64,000 nucleotides of DNA from Absidia repens (GCA_002105175.1 MCGE01000018.1:496001-560000), one strand, 5' to 3'. Shown: positions 48,107 to 57,852, counted from the stretch's first letter. Numbers and translations: made by a program. Notes: generated by a model from the sequence alone, not told the origin.

Positions 48107-48806
48107 ATTAATAACTGATATATGGGAGGTCCTTTTTCTATACAGAGCACTGAATACTTTACTTTTCTGATGTTCGGTTTAGTAAACATCCTATCATAAG
48201 GACCTATATCCCGTATCAAAGAGAGAATAGATAAGGAATAACAGGAGAAAGAGAGAAATGTCAACATGTGTAAAGCAAGTAAAAAAAAAATATAAGAGAG
48301 AGAAGAAAGTTGTTTTTTTATTCGAGATTGTAAAAATGGAAATACTAAATACTAAATACTAAAAACTAAAAACTAAAAACTAAAAACTAAAAACTAAAAA
48401 CTAAAAACTAAAAACTAAAAACTAAATACTAAATACTAAATACTAAATACATACTAATCTGAAAAGAATGGGTTGGAGAAGTTACTTGTGTCGCCGACAC
48501 AAGGAATGTAAAAATAAAGTATTGGGAACTGAAACAATGCAAATGAAGTAAGTAACAAAAAGAAAGGGAAAGGAAGGGAACTGAGTCAACGTAAGAAATG
48601 AAGATAAGATAAAAGATGGGAACTGAGACAATGTCCAAAACGAATGAATGGGAAAAAGTGGGAGGGGAAAAGGGAAAAGAAAAAAAGTAAAAATGAAAAT
48701 TCGCGATCCAAAATAAAAAAAGAATTCACCGCCGAATATCATGCGGGCCGAAAAATATTGTATCTCAGACTACTGTAAAATCTATATCACTTTTTAATTT
48801 AACAAC
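48107..48806 (-). mobile_element. diverged solo LTR, family B (B1)
   Basis: From ttattaataactgatatatg onward it follows LTR B2 at 48808-49478: the ggtcctttttctatacagagcactgaata, gtatcaaagagagaatagata and gcaagtaaaaaa blocks, gggccgaa near the end, and a ctgtaaaatctatatcac end. The first about 30 bp of the LTR (tgagacgtttggaatt...) are not recognisable. Strand is taken from the coding direction of the related full element. It holds an expanded ACTAAAA minisatellite. Confidence 0.75.
48341..48450. repeat. 7-bp minisatellite (actaaaa/actaaat)n inside LTR B1
   Basis: About 15 tandem 7-bp units, with actaaat at both ends and actaaaa in the middle. The same position of LTR B2 (about 49078-49092) has only two units, so this is a local expansion. 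Confidence 0.9.
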
Positions 48807-48807
48807 C

Positions 48808-49478
48808 TGAGACGTTTGGAATTTGCTTTTATTAATAATTGATATATAGAAGGTCCTTTATCTATACAGAGCACTGAATATCTTACTCTTCTAATGTTCA
48901 ATCTAGTAAGTATTCTATTAATAAGAGCCAATATTCCGTATCAAAGAGAGAATAGATAGGGAATAACAAAGAGAAGGAGAGAAACGCCAACAAACAATAT
49001 AAAGCAAGTCAAAAAATAATATAAAAAAATATAGAGAGAAGAAAGAAGTTGTTTTTTATTTCAAATCGTCAAGATGGAAATACTAAATACTAGAATGAAA
49101 AGAATGAGTTGGGGGAGTTACTGGTGTCGCTAATTCAAGTAGTGTAAAAATAAAATAGAAACCATAATATAAAAGTAATGGGAACTGAAACAATGCATAT
49201 AGAATAAGTAACAAAAAGAAGGGAACTAGGTCAATGTAGTAATGAAGATGAGCTAAAAGGTGGGAACTGAGACAATGTCAAAATGAATGAATGGGAAAAG
49301 GTGGGAAGAGAAAAGGAAAAAGGAAAAGAAATAAAAATAAAAGGTTCGCGACCAAAATAAATAGATTTCAAAACCAGCAGTCTGTCAGTAGAGAGCCAAT
49401 AACCGTCCAACAAATACGGGCCGAATGATATTGTTTCTCTGCTTGACCGCAAAATACATATCACCTTCCAATTTGTCA
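48808..49478 (-). mobile_element. solo LTR, family B (B2)
   Basis: TGAGACG...TTGTCA, 671 bp, the same LTR as those of the B element at 55646-56300 and 61147-61853, with moderate divergence. No internal sequence remains. It ends directly at aaac and then the family A LTR. Confidence 0.85.
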
Positions 49479-49482
49479 AAAC

Positions 49483-49786
49483 TGTTACGTCGCTATAACA
49501 AAAAAACTCTTCAATCGAGTCAACCAAAAAAATAAAAGTCAAGGGGAAAAAGCTTGTTTTTTATTCAAATTCAAATTCACACTCTGATAAACAAAAATAA
49601 AGACAGTCATTCATGACCAAAAAATATATAAATAAAATAAAGTTGCTACAAGTGATAAAGAAGCTATGTACTACTAGTCAGGGGTCACAAACACACAAAA
49701 GGGGAAATACAGGTATTCTAACTAAAGAAGAGCTCTGATTGGCTGGAATAGACGATTGGGCTCATATAGAAGTTCCCAATGCTACA
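49483..49786 (-). mobile_element. solo LTR, family A
   Basis: TGTTACG...GCTACA, about 304 bp, clearly homologous to but diverged from the two LTRs of the adjacent full A element. It is flanked on both sides by the same aaac/aaaac. Confidence 0.85.
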
Positions 49787-49790
49787 AAAC

Positions 49791-50100
49791 TGTTACGTCG
49801 CTGTAACTAAATAACTCCACAATTGAGTCAACCAAAAAAAAAATAAAAGTAAAGGGGATAAAGCTTGTCTTTTATTAAAATTCCAATTCACACACTGATA
49901 AACTAAAAAAAATAAGACAGTCATTCATCACCAAAAATATATAAATAAAAATAAAGGTACTACTAACGATGAAGAAGCTGTGTACTACTAATCAGGGGTC
50001 ACAAACACACAAAAGGGGAAATACAGCTATACTAACCAAAGAAGAGCTCTGATTGGCTGGAATGGGCGATTGGGCTCATATAGAAGTTCCCAATGCCACA
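49791..50100 (-). repeat. downstream LTR of element A
   Basis: 310 bp, TGTTACG...CCACA, nearly identical to the LTR at 55334-55641. It contains an AATAAAA on the coding strand (near 49876). Confidence 0.92.
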
Positions 50101-50116
50101 TCCCCCACCACCAAAT

Positions 50117-51451
50117 TCAAGGTACACCTCGGAATTTTCTTGCCATAGACTTCGGACCATGCATAACTTCAGGGATCAGTCGCTTTTGTTCATGCCATGG
50201 CTTCATCATAGAACCATTCACCGCACCAGAAATCCGCCTTCCATCCAAACCATCCAACCAATAAGTTCCATTTGAATTCACCTTGATAATAGTATACGGT
50301 CCAACCCAGGTATCTTCGAACTTGCCCTTGGAATACATTTCACGCAATAATACTTGAGATCCAACCGGAAAACGCACCACCGTAATACCTTGATCATGCT
50401 TCTTCTTCCATTTAGCTTTCCGATCTGCTGAATTCCGTTCCGCATCTTGACGTTGTTCCACCATAATACCTTGAATCACCTTGACACGTTCAGAGATTTC
50501 CTTGTCCAATTCGCCTTCCACATAATCCAACCTTGGTGCCGGCCACGTCACAGGAGTTCGCAAAACATAACCATACAATAAATAAGACGGTGAATATTGA
50601 GTAGCATCATTCGGTACACATCGTATAGTCAGCAAGGCTAAAGGTAAGTATAGATCCCAATTTCTTCGGTCCTTCTTGTCCGCCGCCAATTTTGCAATAG
50701 TATTCACAAGAGTTTGGTTCATCCGCTCGCACATTCCATTAACTTGAGGTCGATGAGCCGTCGTCGTAATTCCAGTACACCCAATATTCTTCAAAAAGGC
50801 CTTGATATGATAAGAGACAAAATTGGATCCACGATCAGATAACAAATACGTAGGTACACCAAAATCCTTGACAATGCAGTTGAATAGAAAGGAAGAAGTA
50901 GTCACCTCGTCAATGCTTGGTACTGCTGAAACTACGGGCCACCTAGTCAAATGATCGATCGCCACCAACAGATACTTGTTTCCATTCGCCGTTTCCTCTA
51001 AGGGTCCCACCGCATCAATTCCAACCATAAAGAAGGGTCGAGAAGGAGTTGGTATCGGATGTGCCAATTCATGCTTGAGTATTCGCTTCTTTGCCCGCCT
51101 CTGACAGACACCACAGTTTTTCACTACTTCACGGACTTGATCATATAACTTGTAACCTTCATACTGGAGCCGTAACTTGATCCATGTATTCTTCAAACCC
51201 ATGTGACCTTCTTCATGCACCATTTTAATAACACCTTCCGCAGTTCCTTCATGGAGTACTTCTTGAGCTGCCACTAGAGTCTTCTTGCCATCCACCACAG
51301 TTTTTCGCTTGATAAAGAGTTTGTTGCCTTGAATAATATAACGTCGAGAAAGGTTTCGTATCGTTTTCTTGTCAGTTGAAGTGTCGCATCCCAACGGGTA
51401 TGTCTTGTCAGTGAGGTAATTCTTGATTGCTATATATCGTGCTAAGTCCAT
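50117..51451 (-). CDS. integrase of retrotransposon A (separate frame)
   Basis: About 444 aa from the ATG at 51451. The open frame runs further up to 51592, but that part is a hydrophobic and polyQ stretch encoded by repeats and is unlikely to be protein. It has the HHCC zinc domain (HEEGHMGLKNTW...CGVCQRR) and the DDE catalytic core: D in GIDAVGPL, D in LLSDRGSNF, E in GMCERMNQTL. The C-terminal GPY/F-like segment is WVGPYTIIKVNSNGTYWLDG. It inserts the cDNA copy into the host genome. It follows RNase H after a stop codon and a spacer of about 170 bp, instead of being fused to it. Frame intact. Confidence 0.9.
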   Translation of the reverse strand: MDLARYIAIKNYLTDKTYPLGCDTSTDKKTIRNLSRRYIIQGNKLFIKRKTVVDGKKTLVAAQEVLHEGTAEGVIKMVHEEGHMGLKNTWIKLRLQYEGYKLYDQVREVVKNCGVCQRRAKKRILKHELAHPIPTPSRPFFMVGIDAVGPLEETANGNKYLLVAIDHLTRWPVVSAVPSIDEVTTSSFLFNCIVKDFGVPTYLLSDRGSNFVSYHIKAFLKNIGCTGITTTAHRPQVNGMCERMNQTLVNTIAKLAADKKDRRNWDLYLPLALLTIRCVPNDATQYSPSYLLYGYVLRTPVTWPAPRLDYVEGELDKEISERVKVIQGIMVEQRQDAERNSADRKAKWKKKHDQGITVVRFPVGSQVLLREMYSKGKFEDTWVGPYTIIKVNSNGTYWLDGLDGRRISGAVNGSMMKPWHEQKRLIPEVMHGPKSMARKFRGVP

Positions 51452-51471
51452 GTTGTAAATTGTTGTTGTAA

Positions 51472-51503
<32 letters not shown>

Positions 51504-51624
51504 CCAATATCAATAATACCTCCAATAATAATAATAGTAAGTAATAAAATATAATATATATCCCAAATAATAATAAGTGCCCACCCTACCAACCATTTTT
51601 TTTTTTTTTAAAAGAGATAAATCA
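51452..51624 (-). other. spacer between RNase H and integrase in element A
   Basis: About 170 bp with an A/T homopolymer (51599-51609), a (tgt)n tract at about 51473-51502 and AT repeats. It separates the RNase H stop from the integrase start. There is no obvious domain. Confidence 0.6.
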
Positions 51625-52857
51625 TCACCATCCAAAATCTAAATCACCACAGGCCGCCGCCAAAGAATCATGATCGTCATCAACATCATCTAGTTCTTGT
51701 TGTTCACCTACTAACCGAGACAGAGCGTCCGCCGCATTGAGTGTACCTTGTCGATACTTGACCACATAATCATATTCCATGAGAGATAGAGCCCATCTTG
51801 CCAGTTTTGGTGTTAGTTTTTTGTTGTTGAATATATATACAAGTGCTGAATGATCCGTGAATAAACTGAACGTCCGCCCAGCCAAGTAGTGTCGGAAGTG
51901 AGTTACAGCCCAAACCACCGCCAAAGCTTCCAAATGTGTTGCTGAATACCTAGTTTCGGGTTCCTTCAATGACCTAGAGGCGTAAGCTATCACAGTTTCA
52001 CCCTTGCTTGATCCATCCGGAGATTGGGATAGTATGGCACCAAGTCCTTTCGCCGAGGCATCCGTTGTAAGTATTTGCACTTGTTCACGATCAGGATACG
52101 AGAGAATTGGACTACTTGTCAACCTTGCCTTGAGTTCGTTCCACGCCATCACTTGATTTTCCTTCCATTCAAAAGCAGTCGTCTTCCGAATCAACCGAGT
52201 AAGTGGTTCCGCTATCCTTGCAAAATCTTGTACAAATTGTCGATAATAACCCGCCAAGCCCAAAATAGATCTAACGTCATCCTTGTTCTTCGGTTCCACA
52301 ATCAAATCCAGCTTCTTGATGTTGTCATCCAAAGGTTGTATTCCATCCACCGTGATATAGTGACCAAGGTACCGAGTCTTCGACTGTCCAAATGCACATT
52401 TCGCCATCTTGAATCGTAAATTGTAGGACATACATTGTTCGAGCACCATTGTAATGTGATCCACATGTTCATCCAAAGATCTTGAGTAAATGATAATATC
52501 GTCGATAAAAACTTGTACGAATTCACCCAAAAACGGTTGCAAAATAGTCGCCATCATTCGCTGATATGTGGAGGGAGCACCAGTTAACCCAAACGGCACT
52601 ACAAGATATTCAAACGTACCAAACTTTGTTGTGAAACCGGTCTTCTTGATAGCGTCGTCGTCCAAAGCAATTTGCCAAAAGCCACTAGCACAATCCAATG
52701 TTGTAAAATATTTCGAGCCACCAAGAGAACCAATCAATGTATCTAGATGAGGCAATGGGTAAGCATCCTTCACAGTGATTTTGTTCAGCCTTCTATAATC
52801 GGTACACATGCGGAGGACCCATCCTTTTTTTTTACAAACACCAAGGGAGAAGTCCAA
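51625..52857 (-). CDS. reverse transcriptase/RNase H part of pol, element A
   Basis: Continues the reverse transcriptase in a different frame from the upstream pol piece. Seen are MCTDYRRLNKITVKDAYPLP, LDCASGFWQIALD, the catalytic FIDDIIIYS (Ty3-type form of YxDD) and AKCAFGQSKTRYLGH. RNase H follows with TTDASAKGLGAILSQ and the end NAADALSRL. It stops after an acidic tail at 51625. The join with the upstream pol frame lies at about 52820-52835, where one base is missing after KKKDG (a ggtcctcc context that would need one more C). So the polyprotein is interrupted here unless this is a sequence error. Confidence 0.88.
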   Translation of the reverse strand: MDFSLGVCKKKGWVLRMCTDYRRLNKITVKDAYPLPHLDTLIGSLGGSKYFTTLDCASGFWQIALDDDAIKKTGFTTKFGTFEYLVVPFGLTGAPSTYQRMMATILQPFLGEFVQVFIDDIIIYSRSLDEHVDHITMVLEQCMSYNLRFKMAKCAFGQSKTRYLGHYITVDGIQPLDDNIKKLDLIVEPKNKDDVRSILGLAGYYRQFVQDFARIAEPLTRLIRKTTAFEWKENQVMAWNELKARLTSSPILSYPDREQVQILTTDASAKGLGAILSQSPDGSSKGETVIAYASRSLKEPETRYSATHLEALAVVWAVTHFRHYLAGRTFSLFTDHSALVYIFNNKKLTPKLARWALSLMEYDYVVKYRQGTLNAADALSRLVGEQQELDDVDDDHDSLAAACGDLDFGW

Positions 52858-54311
52858 ACACCATCGGAGGGCCGAATAATTCCGTCTTGTAGTAATTCAT
52901 CCAAGGTCTTCTTCAGATGGTCGTCTTCTTGCCATGAGGTACGGTACGGTACACTTTTGATGGGAGTATTGGTCACCGTGTTGATATCGTGTTTAAATCC
53001 ATGCACCCTGCCCAGTCCAGCCGTTTCCACAAATACCTTATCAAAGTACTGTTCCAACACATTCCATATCACCGAAGGCACCGCTTCTCTTTCCACAAAA
53101 TCACACAATTCCTTTTTTCTACCTTCTTCCGCACATCCTAATTCCACATCATTCAACCCCACATCGCCTTCACCCGAGCGATCCACAACACTTCCAGCGT
53201 ACAAAACCCTTGACGACAAATACACCTTCGCCCTTTCCATCGACATTTGCTTGCCCTTCATCATCAATCCCATGGTGTTGTTCTTGATTGGCAGATAGAG
53301 TTCCCTTGACGATGGATATGGTATAGCCTTGTACTGATCAAACCAAGTCATTCCCAAAATCAACAAATCATCTTGACGGTCATGTACCACAAAGTGTTCC
53401 TTTCGGAGCTTGCCACCAATACGTAACGGGACATCTTCACACACACCATTCGGACCAAGAGGGTTTCCATCCAAGTGTTCCAACGACATAGAATCACCAT
53501 TCACCTGTAGTTTCAAGCTTGCCACCAACGAAGAGCTAATCACCGACACCGAAGCACCAGTATCCACCACAGCATCCACGACAGTACCATATACTTCCAC
53601 CGGAATCATAAACGGAAAGGATTGTTTCAATATGGTCGGGTCGTATTTGTAGTCATACACGGTATCAGTATCCAAGCTATCGTCATCAGATTCGTCCATT
53701 CCAGTACCATCATCGGATTCCAGTTCAGAGAAGTCATCTGCGCTGTCAGTATTGTCAATATCATCAGAATCATCAGAAGCCACCGTAGCAGGGAAGACTT
53801 GATTCACCATCATCGTTGCCTTTCCTTTTTCCTTCTTCGGTTTCCTTGCATAGAGGTATCGTAATCCAGCTTGTACATCCGTAGCAGACTTCCGGTATAA
53901 CGAGAGTACTTGTGCCATGTTCATCCCAGCATCCACATTCTTCAGTTGTTTCCAAATGTCATATTCCTCCACTTCCACAGCAATCTTCTTCGGAGGTGCC
54001 CTTTTCTTCTTCGCCTTTGCCTTGTCCACAGTCGCCAATTCAGCATCATTCACACCACCTTGTTGCATAGTTGAAGGACCAGCCACCGCAGGACGTTTCC
54101 TAGCCCTATCATTAACAGACCCATCATCTGACCTTGCCCTTGTGTTTTGATTTGTCCACACTTGTACGCCAGTAATGGTGTAAGCCTTCCTAGTTTCGTC
54201 TTGTATCACCGAATCCATTGGTTGGCCACCAACTTGTTGTTGCACGATTTCCTGGGAATTTTTCTTCTGGACAGCAGGTATCCCACCACCTACTGCCCTT
54301 TGGCTTTTCCC
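52785..54311 (-). CDS. protease and start of reverse transcriptase, element A pol
   Basis: Open in the -1 frame relative to gag from the slippery site at 54305-54311, with no need of its own ATG. It has a low-complexity acidic region (SDDIDNTDSADDF), then a retropepsin-like domain with catalytic DTGASVSV and LLILGMTWF, then the RT N-terminus (PYRTSWQEDDHLKKTLDELL, IIRPSDGVWTSPLVFVKKKD). It loses the frame at about 52825 and ends in an out-of-frame tail at 52785. Protease processes the polyprotein. Confidence 0.85.
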   Translation of the reverse strand, partial: GKSQRAVGGGIPAVQKKNSQEIVQQQVGGQPMDSVIQDETRKAYTITGVQVWTNQNTRARSDDGSVNDRARKRPAVAGPSTMQQGGVNDAELATVDKAKAKKKRAPPKKIAVEVEEYDIWKQLKNVDAGMNMAQVLSLYRKSATDVQAGLRYLYARKPKKEKGKATMMVNQVFPATVASDDSDDIDNTDSADDFSELESDDGTGMDESDDDSLDTDTVYDYKYDPTILKQSFPFMIPVEVYGTVVDAVVDTGASVSVISSSLVASLKLQVNGDSMSLEHLDGNPLGPNGVCEDVPLRIGGKLRKEHFVVHDRQDDLLILGMTWFDQYKAIPYPSSRELYLPIKNNTMGLMMKGKQMSMERAKVYLSSRVLYAGSVVDRSGEGDVGLNDVELGCAEEGRKKELCDFVEREAVPSVIWNVLEQYFDKVFVETAGLGRVHGFKHDINTVTNTPIKSVPYRTSWQEDDHLKKTLDELLQDGIIRPSDGVWTSPLVFVKKKDGSSACVPIIEG

Positions 54312-55300
54312 GAGTCCTTTTGTTGAGAGGGAGAGGGTTGCTGCTGTTGAGGTTGCTGCTGAGGTTGCTGTCGTTGCTGATATTGTTGTCGCTGAGGCTG
54401 TTGGAATTGCTGATAATATTGCTGTTGCTGAGGTTGCTGAGGTTGTTGATAAGAATATTGTTGTCGTTGTTGGTAATATTGTTGTTCCATTTCATATGGG
54501 CATTCCCGCTTTGTATGACCCACATTATTACACAAATAACAACGCCCCCTAAAGCCATTCGTCATATTTTCGGCATTGCTTGATTGCTGGTTCATCGACG
54601 CACCTTGATTTTGTAGCATATGTATCTTCAAAGCCTTGAATTCTTCGACCAAGTTGCCGAGAGTATTTGCCACAGAATTGTCTACGCTACGACTAGAATC
54701 GATACCAGAGGGATCCACTACTTCTTCCGTACCCTTCACCACAGGTACATCCTTCGCACCGCCATACTTGCCAAAGAGTGTCTCCATCCGTTTTGCCATG
54801 GCTAACGTTTCCTTGAAGGTAGATGGGTTGCTTTTGTCCACTTCAAACGCGATTCTTGAGTCCAATGATTTCACCAGATACCTTTTCTTGTTGATATCTT
54901 CCGTGATCTTGAGTTTCGAGAATAGGTCTTCCAGTTGCATTTCCAGTTCCTTTAGAGTCATACCATTTTGTTTCAGATTTTCCAGTTGGTCCCACCATTG
55001 GTCCTGTATGTCTTCTTCAGTAAAGTAATCCTTGAACTTTGTCTTGAATTCGTTCCATTCGTTGATACTCTTCCTTGTCACTTGCCACCATTTCGCAGCG
55101 TTGTCCTTCAGAAAGGTTGAGGCCACCAAAACGGCGTTCACACCTTCAATCCCATTGAGTTGGATGTATGTGTCCATACTATCTACCCACATTGTTGCAT
55201 CGTCACCGTCTTTGCCGTGGAAGCGATCTGGCTTGTCCATAAGATTTTTCAATTCCATACTGATATTAATTGCTGAGATTGTTGTGTGTCCAAGGTTCAA
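54290..55300 (-). CDS. gag of retrotransposon A
   Basis: 336 aa, or slightly less if the start is at MELKNLMDKPDRF (about 55258). It has a retrotransposon capsid-type helical core (VASTFLKDNAAKWWQVTRK, NEWNEFKTKFKDYFTEEDIQ) and one CCHC zinc knuckle (CYLCNNVGHTKREC) for RNA binding, then a Gln-rich tail (QQ, QQPQQP repeats) and the stop. It forms the particle that packages element RNA. The stop is 12 nt downstream of a G GGA AAA slippery heptamer, so pol is probably made by -1 frameshifting. Frame intact. Confidence 0.9.
   Translation of the reverse strand: MNLGHTTISAINISMELKNLMDKPDRFHGKDGDDATMWVDSMDTYIQLNGIEGVNAVLVASTFLKDNAAKWWQVTRKSINEWNEFKTKFKDYFTEEDIQDQWWDQLENLKQNGMTLKELEMQLEDLFSKLKITEDINKKRYLVKSLDSRIAFEVDKSNPSTFKETLAMAKRMETLFGKYGGAKDVPVVKGTEEVVDPSGIDSSRSVDNSVANTLGNLVEEFKALKIHMLQNQGASMNQQSSNAENMTNGFRGRCYLCNNVGHTKRECPYEMEQQYYQQRQQYSYQQPQQPQQQQYYQQFQQPQRQQYQQRQQPQQQPQQQQPSPSQQKDSGKAKGQ
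54305..54311 (-). promoter_or_regulatory. -1 frameshift heptamer G GGA AAA, element A gag/pol
   Basis: The coding strand reads TCG GGA AAA GCC in the gag frame, so the heptamer G GGA AAA fits X XXY YYZ. The -1 frame is open from here into protease. The gag stop lies 12 nt downstream. No downstream pseudoknot has been tested. Confidence 0.65.
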
Positions 55301-55333
55301 CTGTTTTCCTGCCCAGGTTCAATCCACCAAAAA

Positions 55334-55641
55334 TGTTACGTCGCTGTAACTAAATAACTCCACAATTGAGTCAACCAAAAAAAATAAAAGTAAAGGGGAT
55401 AAAGCTTGTCTTTTATTAAAATTCCAATTCACACACTGATAAACTAAAAAAAATAAGACAGTCATTCATCACCAAAAATATATAAATAAAAATAAAGGTA
55501 CTACTAACGATGAAGAAGCTGTGTACTACTAATCAGGGGTCACAAACACACAAAAGGGGAAATACAGCTATACTAACCAAAGAAGAGCTCTGATTGGCTG
55601 GAATGGGCGATTGGGCTCATATAGAAGTTCCCAATTCCACA
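55334..55641 (-). repeat. upstream LTR of element A
   Basis: 308 bp, TGTTACG...CCACA. It abuts aaac and then LTR B3 with no other sequence between. Confidence 0.92.
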
Positions 55642-55645
55642 AAAC

Positions 55646-56300
55646 TGAGACGTTTGGAATTGCTTTTATTAATAATTGATGTATAGAAGGTCCTTTATCA
55701 ATACAGCACTGAATAGCTTACTTTTCTGATGTTCAATCTAGTAATTATTCTATCAATATAGGCTAGTATTCCGTATCAAGAGTGAATAGATATGAAATAA
55801 TAAGAGAAGAGGAGAAACGCCAACAAGAGTAAAGCAAGATAATAAAAAAAATAAGAGAGGAGAAAGAGTTGTTCTTTATTTCAAAGTCGAAAATAGATTC
55901 TAATATACCTAAAACTATGACTATATGAGAGTGTTAAAGATAATACTTTGTCGGCGACAGAAGTAAAAAGAGAAAAAGAGTCCAGAATCGCGATCCAGAG
56001 TCAAGATCAATAAAAATAAAAATAAAAAAAGAATGAATGAATAAATGGGGGGGTTCTAAACTAAAGAGAAAAAGAAAAACAAGGGAACTGAAACAATGTA
56101 ATAATAATGGGAGAGAGAGAGAAAGGAGAATAAAATAAAGGTAAAGGGAACTGAGATGGTGTCTAGAATGAATGAATGGGAAAAGGTGGGAAGAGAAAGG
56201 GGAAAAGGAAAAGAAATAAAAAATAAAAGGTTCGCGCCCAAAATAAATAGATTTCAAAACCAGCAGTCTATCGGTCGAGAGCCAATCACCGTCCAATATA
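55646..56300 (-). repeat. downstream LTR of element B (B3), start truncated
   Basis: 655 bp. It aligns with 61147-61789 of the other LTR and stops at ccaatata, where integrase sequence begins. The last about 64 bp of LTR B4 (gggccgaatgg...ttgtca) are missing. Confidence 0.9.
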
Positions 56301-57483
56301 GGTACCGCTTTCGTTGATCTTGACTACCACCATGGGACCTAACCACTTGTCGGCAAACTTGGATTGAGGAGTAGCGTCTTTCATCAGGACTTGTTCACCA
56401 ATACCAAAACGCCTTCGAGGGCCAACCGTAGAGTCGTATCGTTGTTTCCTTGCTGTTTGCTTATCGATGACACGCCGCCTTGCTTCCACCCGAGCCTTGT
56501 CCAGTTCCAGATTCATACGCATCACCCGATCAGCCACTTCTTCCACGATTTCACCTTCAGCAAAATCTTCCCGCGGATTTGGCCAAACAGCTGGAGATCG
56601 TAATTCGTACCCATATAGCAACTTGGCAGGAGTTTCCATCGTTGAGTCGTTCTTGGTGCACCGGATAGCAAAAAGAGCTTCGTCCACATACTTGTCCCAG
56701 TTGTCTTCGGTATCCTTGTCCTTGATGATTTTGCCAGGGTTTGCACTAGAGTCTGATTCAACCGTTCACATAAGCCATTGGTTTGGGGTCGGTAAGCAGT
56801 AGTAGTGAGGTGTCGGCAACCCAGTTGTTGCAAGAAGCTTCGCACATACCCAGAAGTAAAGTTGGAACCACGGTCAGTCAGCAAATATTTTGGCAAGCCA
56901 TGTTCCACCACGATCTTCTTGTATAAAACTCTGCAGTAGTGATTTCATTGATATTTTCTACAGCCATAGCAATAGGCCACCTTGTCAAATAATCAACAGC
57001 CACCAACAGATACCTATTTCCACGCTTGGAGGGCAACACCGGACCAACAGCATCACAGCCAACCATAGCAAAAGGATCCAAGGGAGGACGAATTGGATGA
57101 GCAACCTCGTTTCTGGACCGTTGGGCCCGAGATCGTAATTGACAGGTATCGCAGGTTTGGACAAACTTGGTGACACGATCGACTAATCCAGGACAGCAGT
57201 ATTGAATTTTCATCCTTCTTGCAGTGTTGTTGATACCCAAATGACCTTCACCATGGACTTGTGATAACACCCTAGAGACGTTGCCTTCATGTAATAATTC
57301 TTGCCCAATGCCCCCATCAGCCAGTCGCGAGTAGAGCTTTCCTTGGTCCAATATATACTTCTTAGCCATTCTACAAATCTTGGTCTTCGTTTTCTGGTCA
57401 CAGTCAATAGGATACACCTTCCTTTCCAGATAGTTCGATAGTGCCACGTAAGTTGGGAACTCCATTCCAAAAGACAATGTCAA
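56286..57483 (-). pseudogene. integrase of element B, frameshifted and truncated
   Basis: Three frames: 56878-57483 (zinc domain HGEGHLGINNTAR...CDTCQLR and first catalytic D in GCDAVGPV), 56690-56911 (second D in LLTDRGSNF and E in GLCERLNQTLVQ), and 56286-56687 (MDEALFAIRCTKND..., end KWLGPMVVVKINESGTYI). Breaks lie at about 56900 and about 56720. The C-terminus is cut by the junction with the LTR at 56300. A functional protein is unlikely. Confidence 0.85.
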
Positions 57484-57852
57484 GAAGATTCACCCCAGAT
57501 GAGTCCAAAAAGAAAAAAAAGGTTTTTATTCGCAAAAAAAAGTTGTGTTCCAAAAAAAAAAAAAAAAAAAAAAAAGATGAAGATAAAAAAAATCAAGTAA
57601 AAAAAAGGTTTTTTTGAAAACGAAAAAATTAAAAAAATATAAAAATATGAAAATATAAAAAGTCAGATCGAGGATCCAAAAAAAGTAATAGTCTAGAAAA
57701 GATGCCAAAAAAAAAAATATAAATCAGGATGTTCAGGAAAAGAAAAAAAAATGGGGGGAGTCGGATATTCCAAAAAAAAAATTCAGAGAAGTTCAAAAAA
57801 AAAAATATCAAGCTTCCGGTCCAGAGTCCAATTTCCACATCCAAAAAAAAAA
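57484..57852 (-). other. T-tract/GGA spacer between RNase H and integrase in element B
   Basis: 369 bp of almost pure pyrimidine-rich, T-rich sequence on the coding strand. T runs of 7 to 24 are each followed by GGA, GAA or GGC, at about seven places. It is non-coding and lies exactly between the RNase H stop and the integrase frame. It resembles a chain of polypyrimidine tracts. No clear GT donor and AG acceptor pair can be assigned. Confidence 0.75.

Larger units (their letters stand above)
49787..55645 (-). mobile_element. full-length Ty3-like LTR retrotransposon, family A
   Basis: Element 49791-55641, flanked on both sides by aaac (aaaac counting one LTR-terminal base), a likely 4-5-bp target duplication. 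LTRs 49791-50100 and 55334-55641 are almost identical. Internal order in the coding direction is gag, then protease, reverse transcriptase and RNase H, then a separate integrase frame. The order PR-RT-RH-IN is the Ty3/gypsy order. A candidate polypurine tract (GGTGGTGGGGGA) adjoins the downstream LTR at 50101-50112, and a candidate primer site (TGGTGGATTGAACC) starts about 5 nt after the upstream LTR. No chromodomain is visible at the integrase end. Confidence 0.92.

Noticed and set aside
48341..48450. Telomere repeat
   Set aside because: The 7-bp actaaaa unit sits inside an LTR, away from any chromosome end, and its two-copy ancestor is present in LTR B2.
51452..51592. N-terminal extension of the element A integrase with a hydrophobic segment and polyQ
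   Set aside because: Encoded by AT repeats and a (tgt)n tract. Integrase-like sequence begins at MDLARYIAIKNYL, so the extension is unlikely to be protein.
55310..55333. tRNA T-arm-like ggttcaatcc next to the A LTR
   Set aside because: The spacing to the CCA-like end is too short for a tRNA gene. It is at most part of a candidate primer site.
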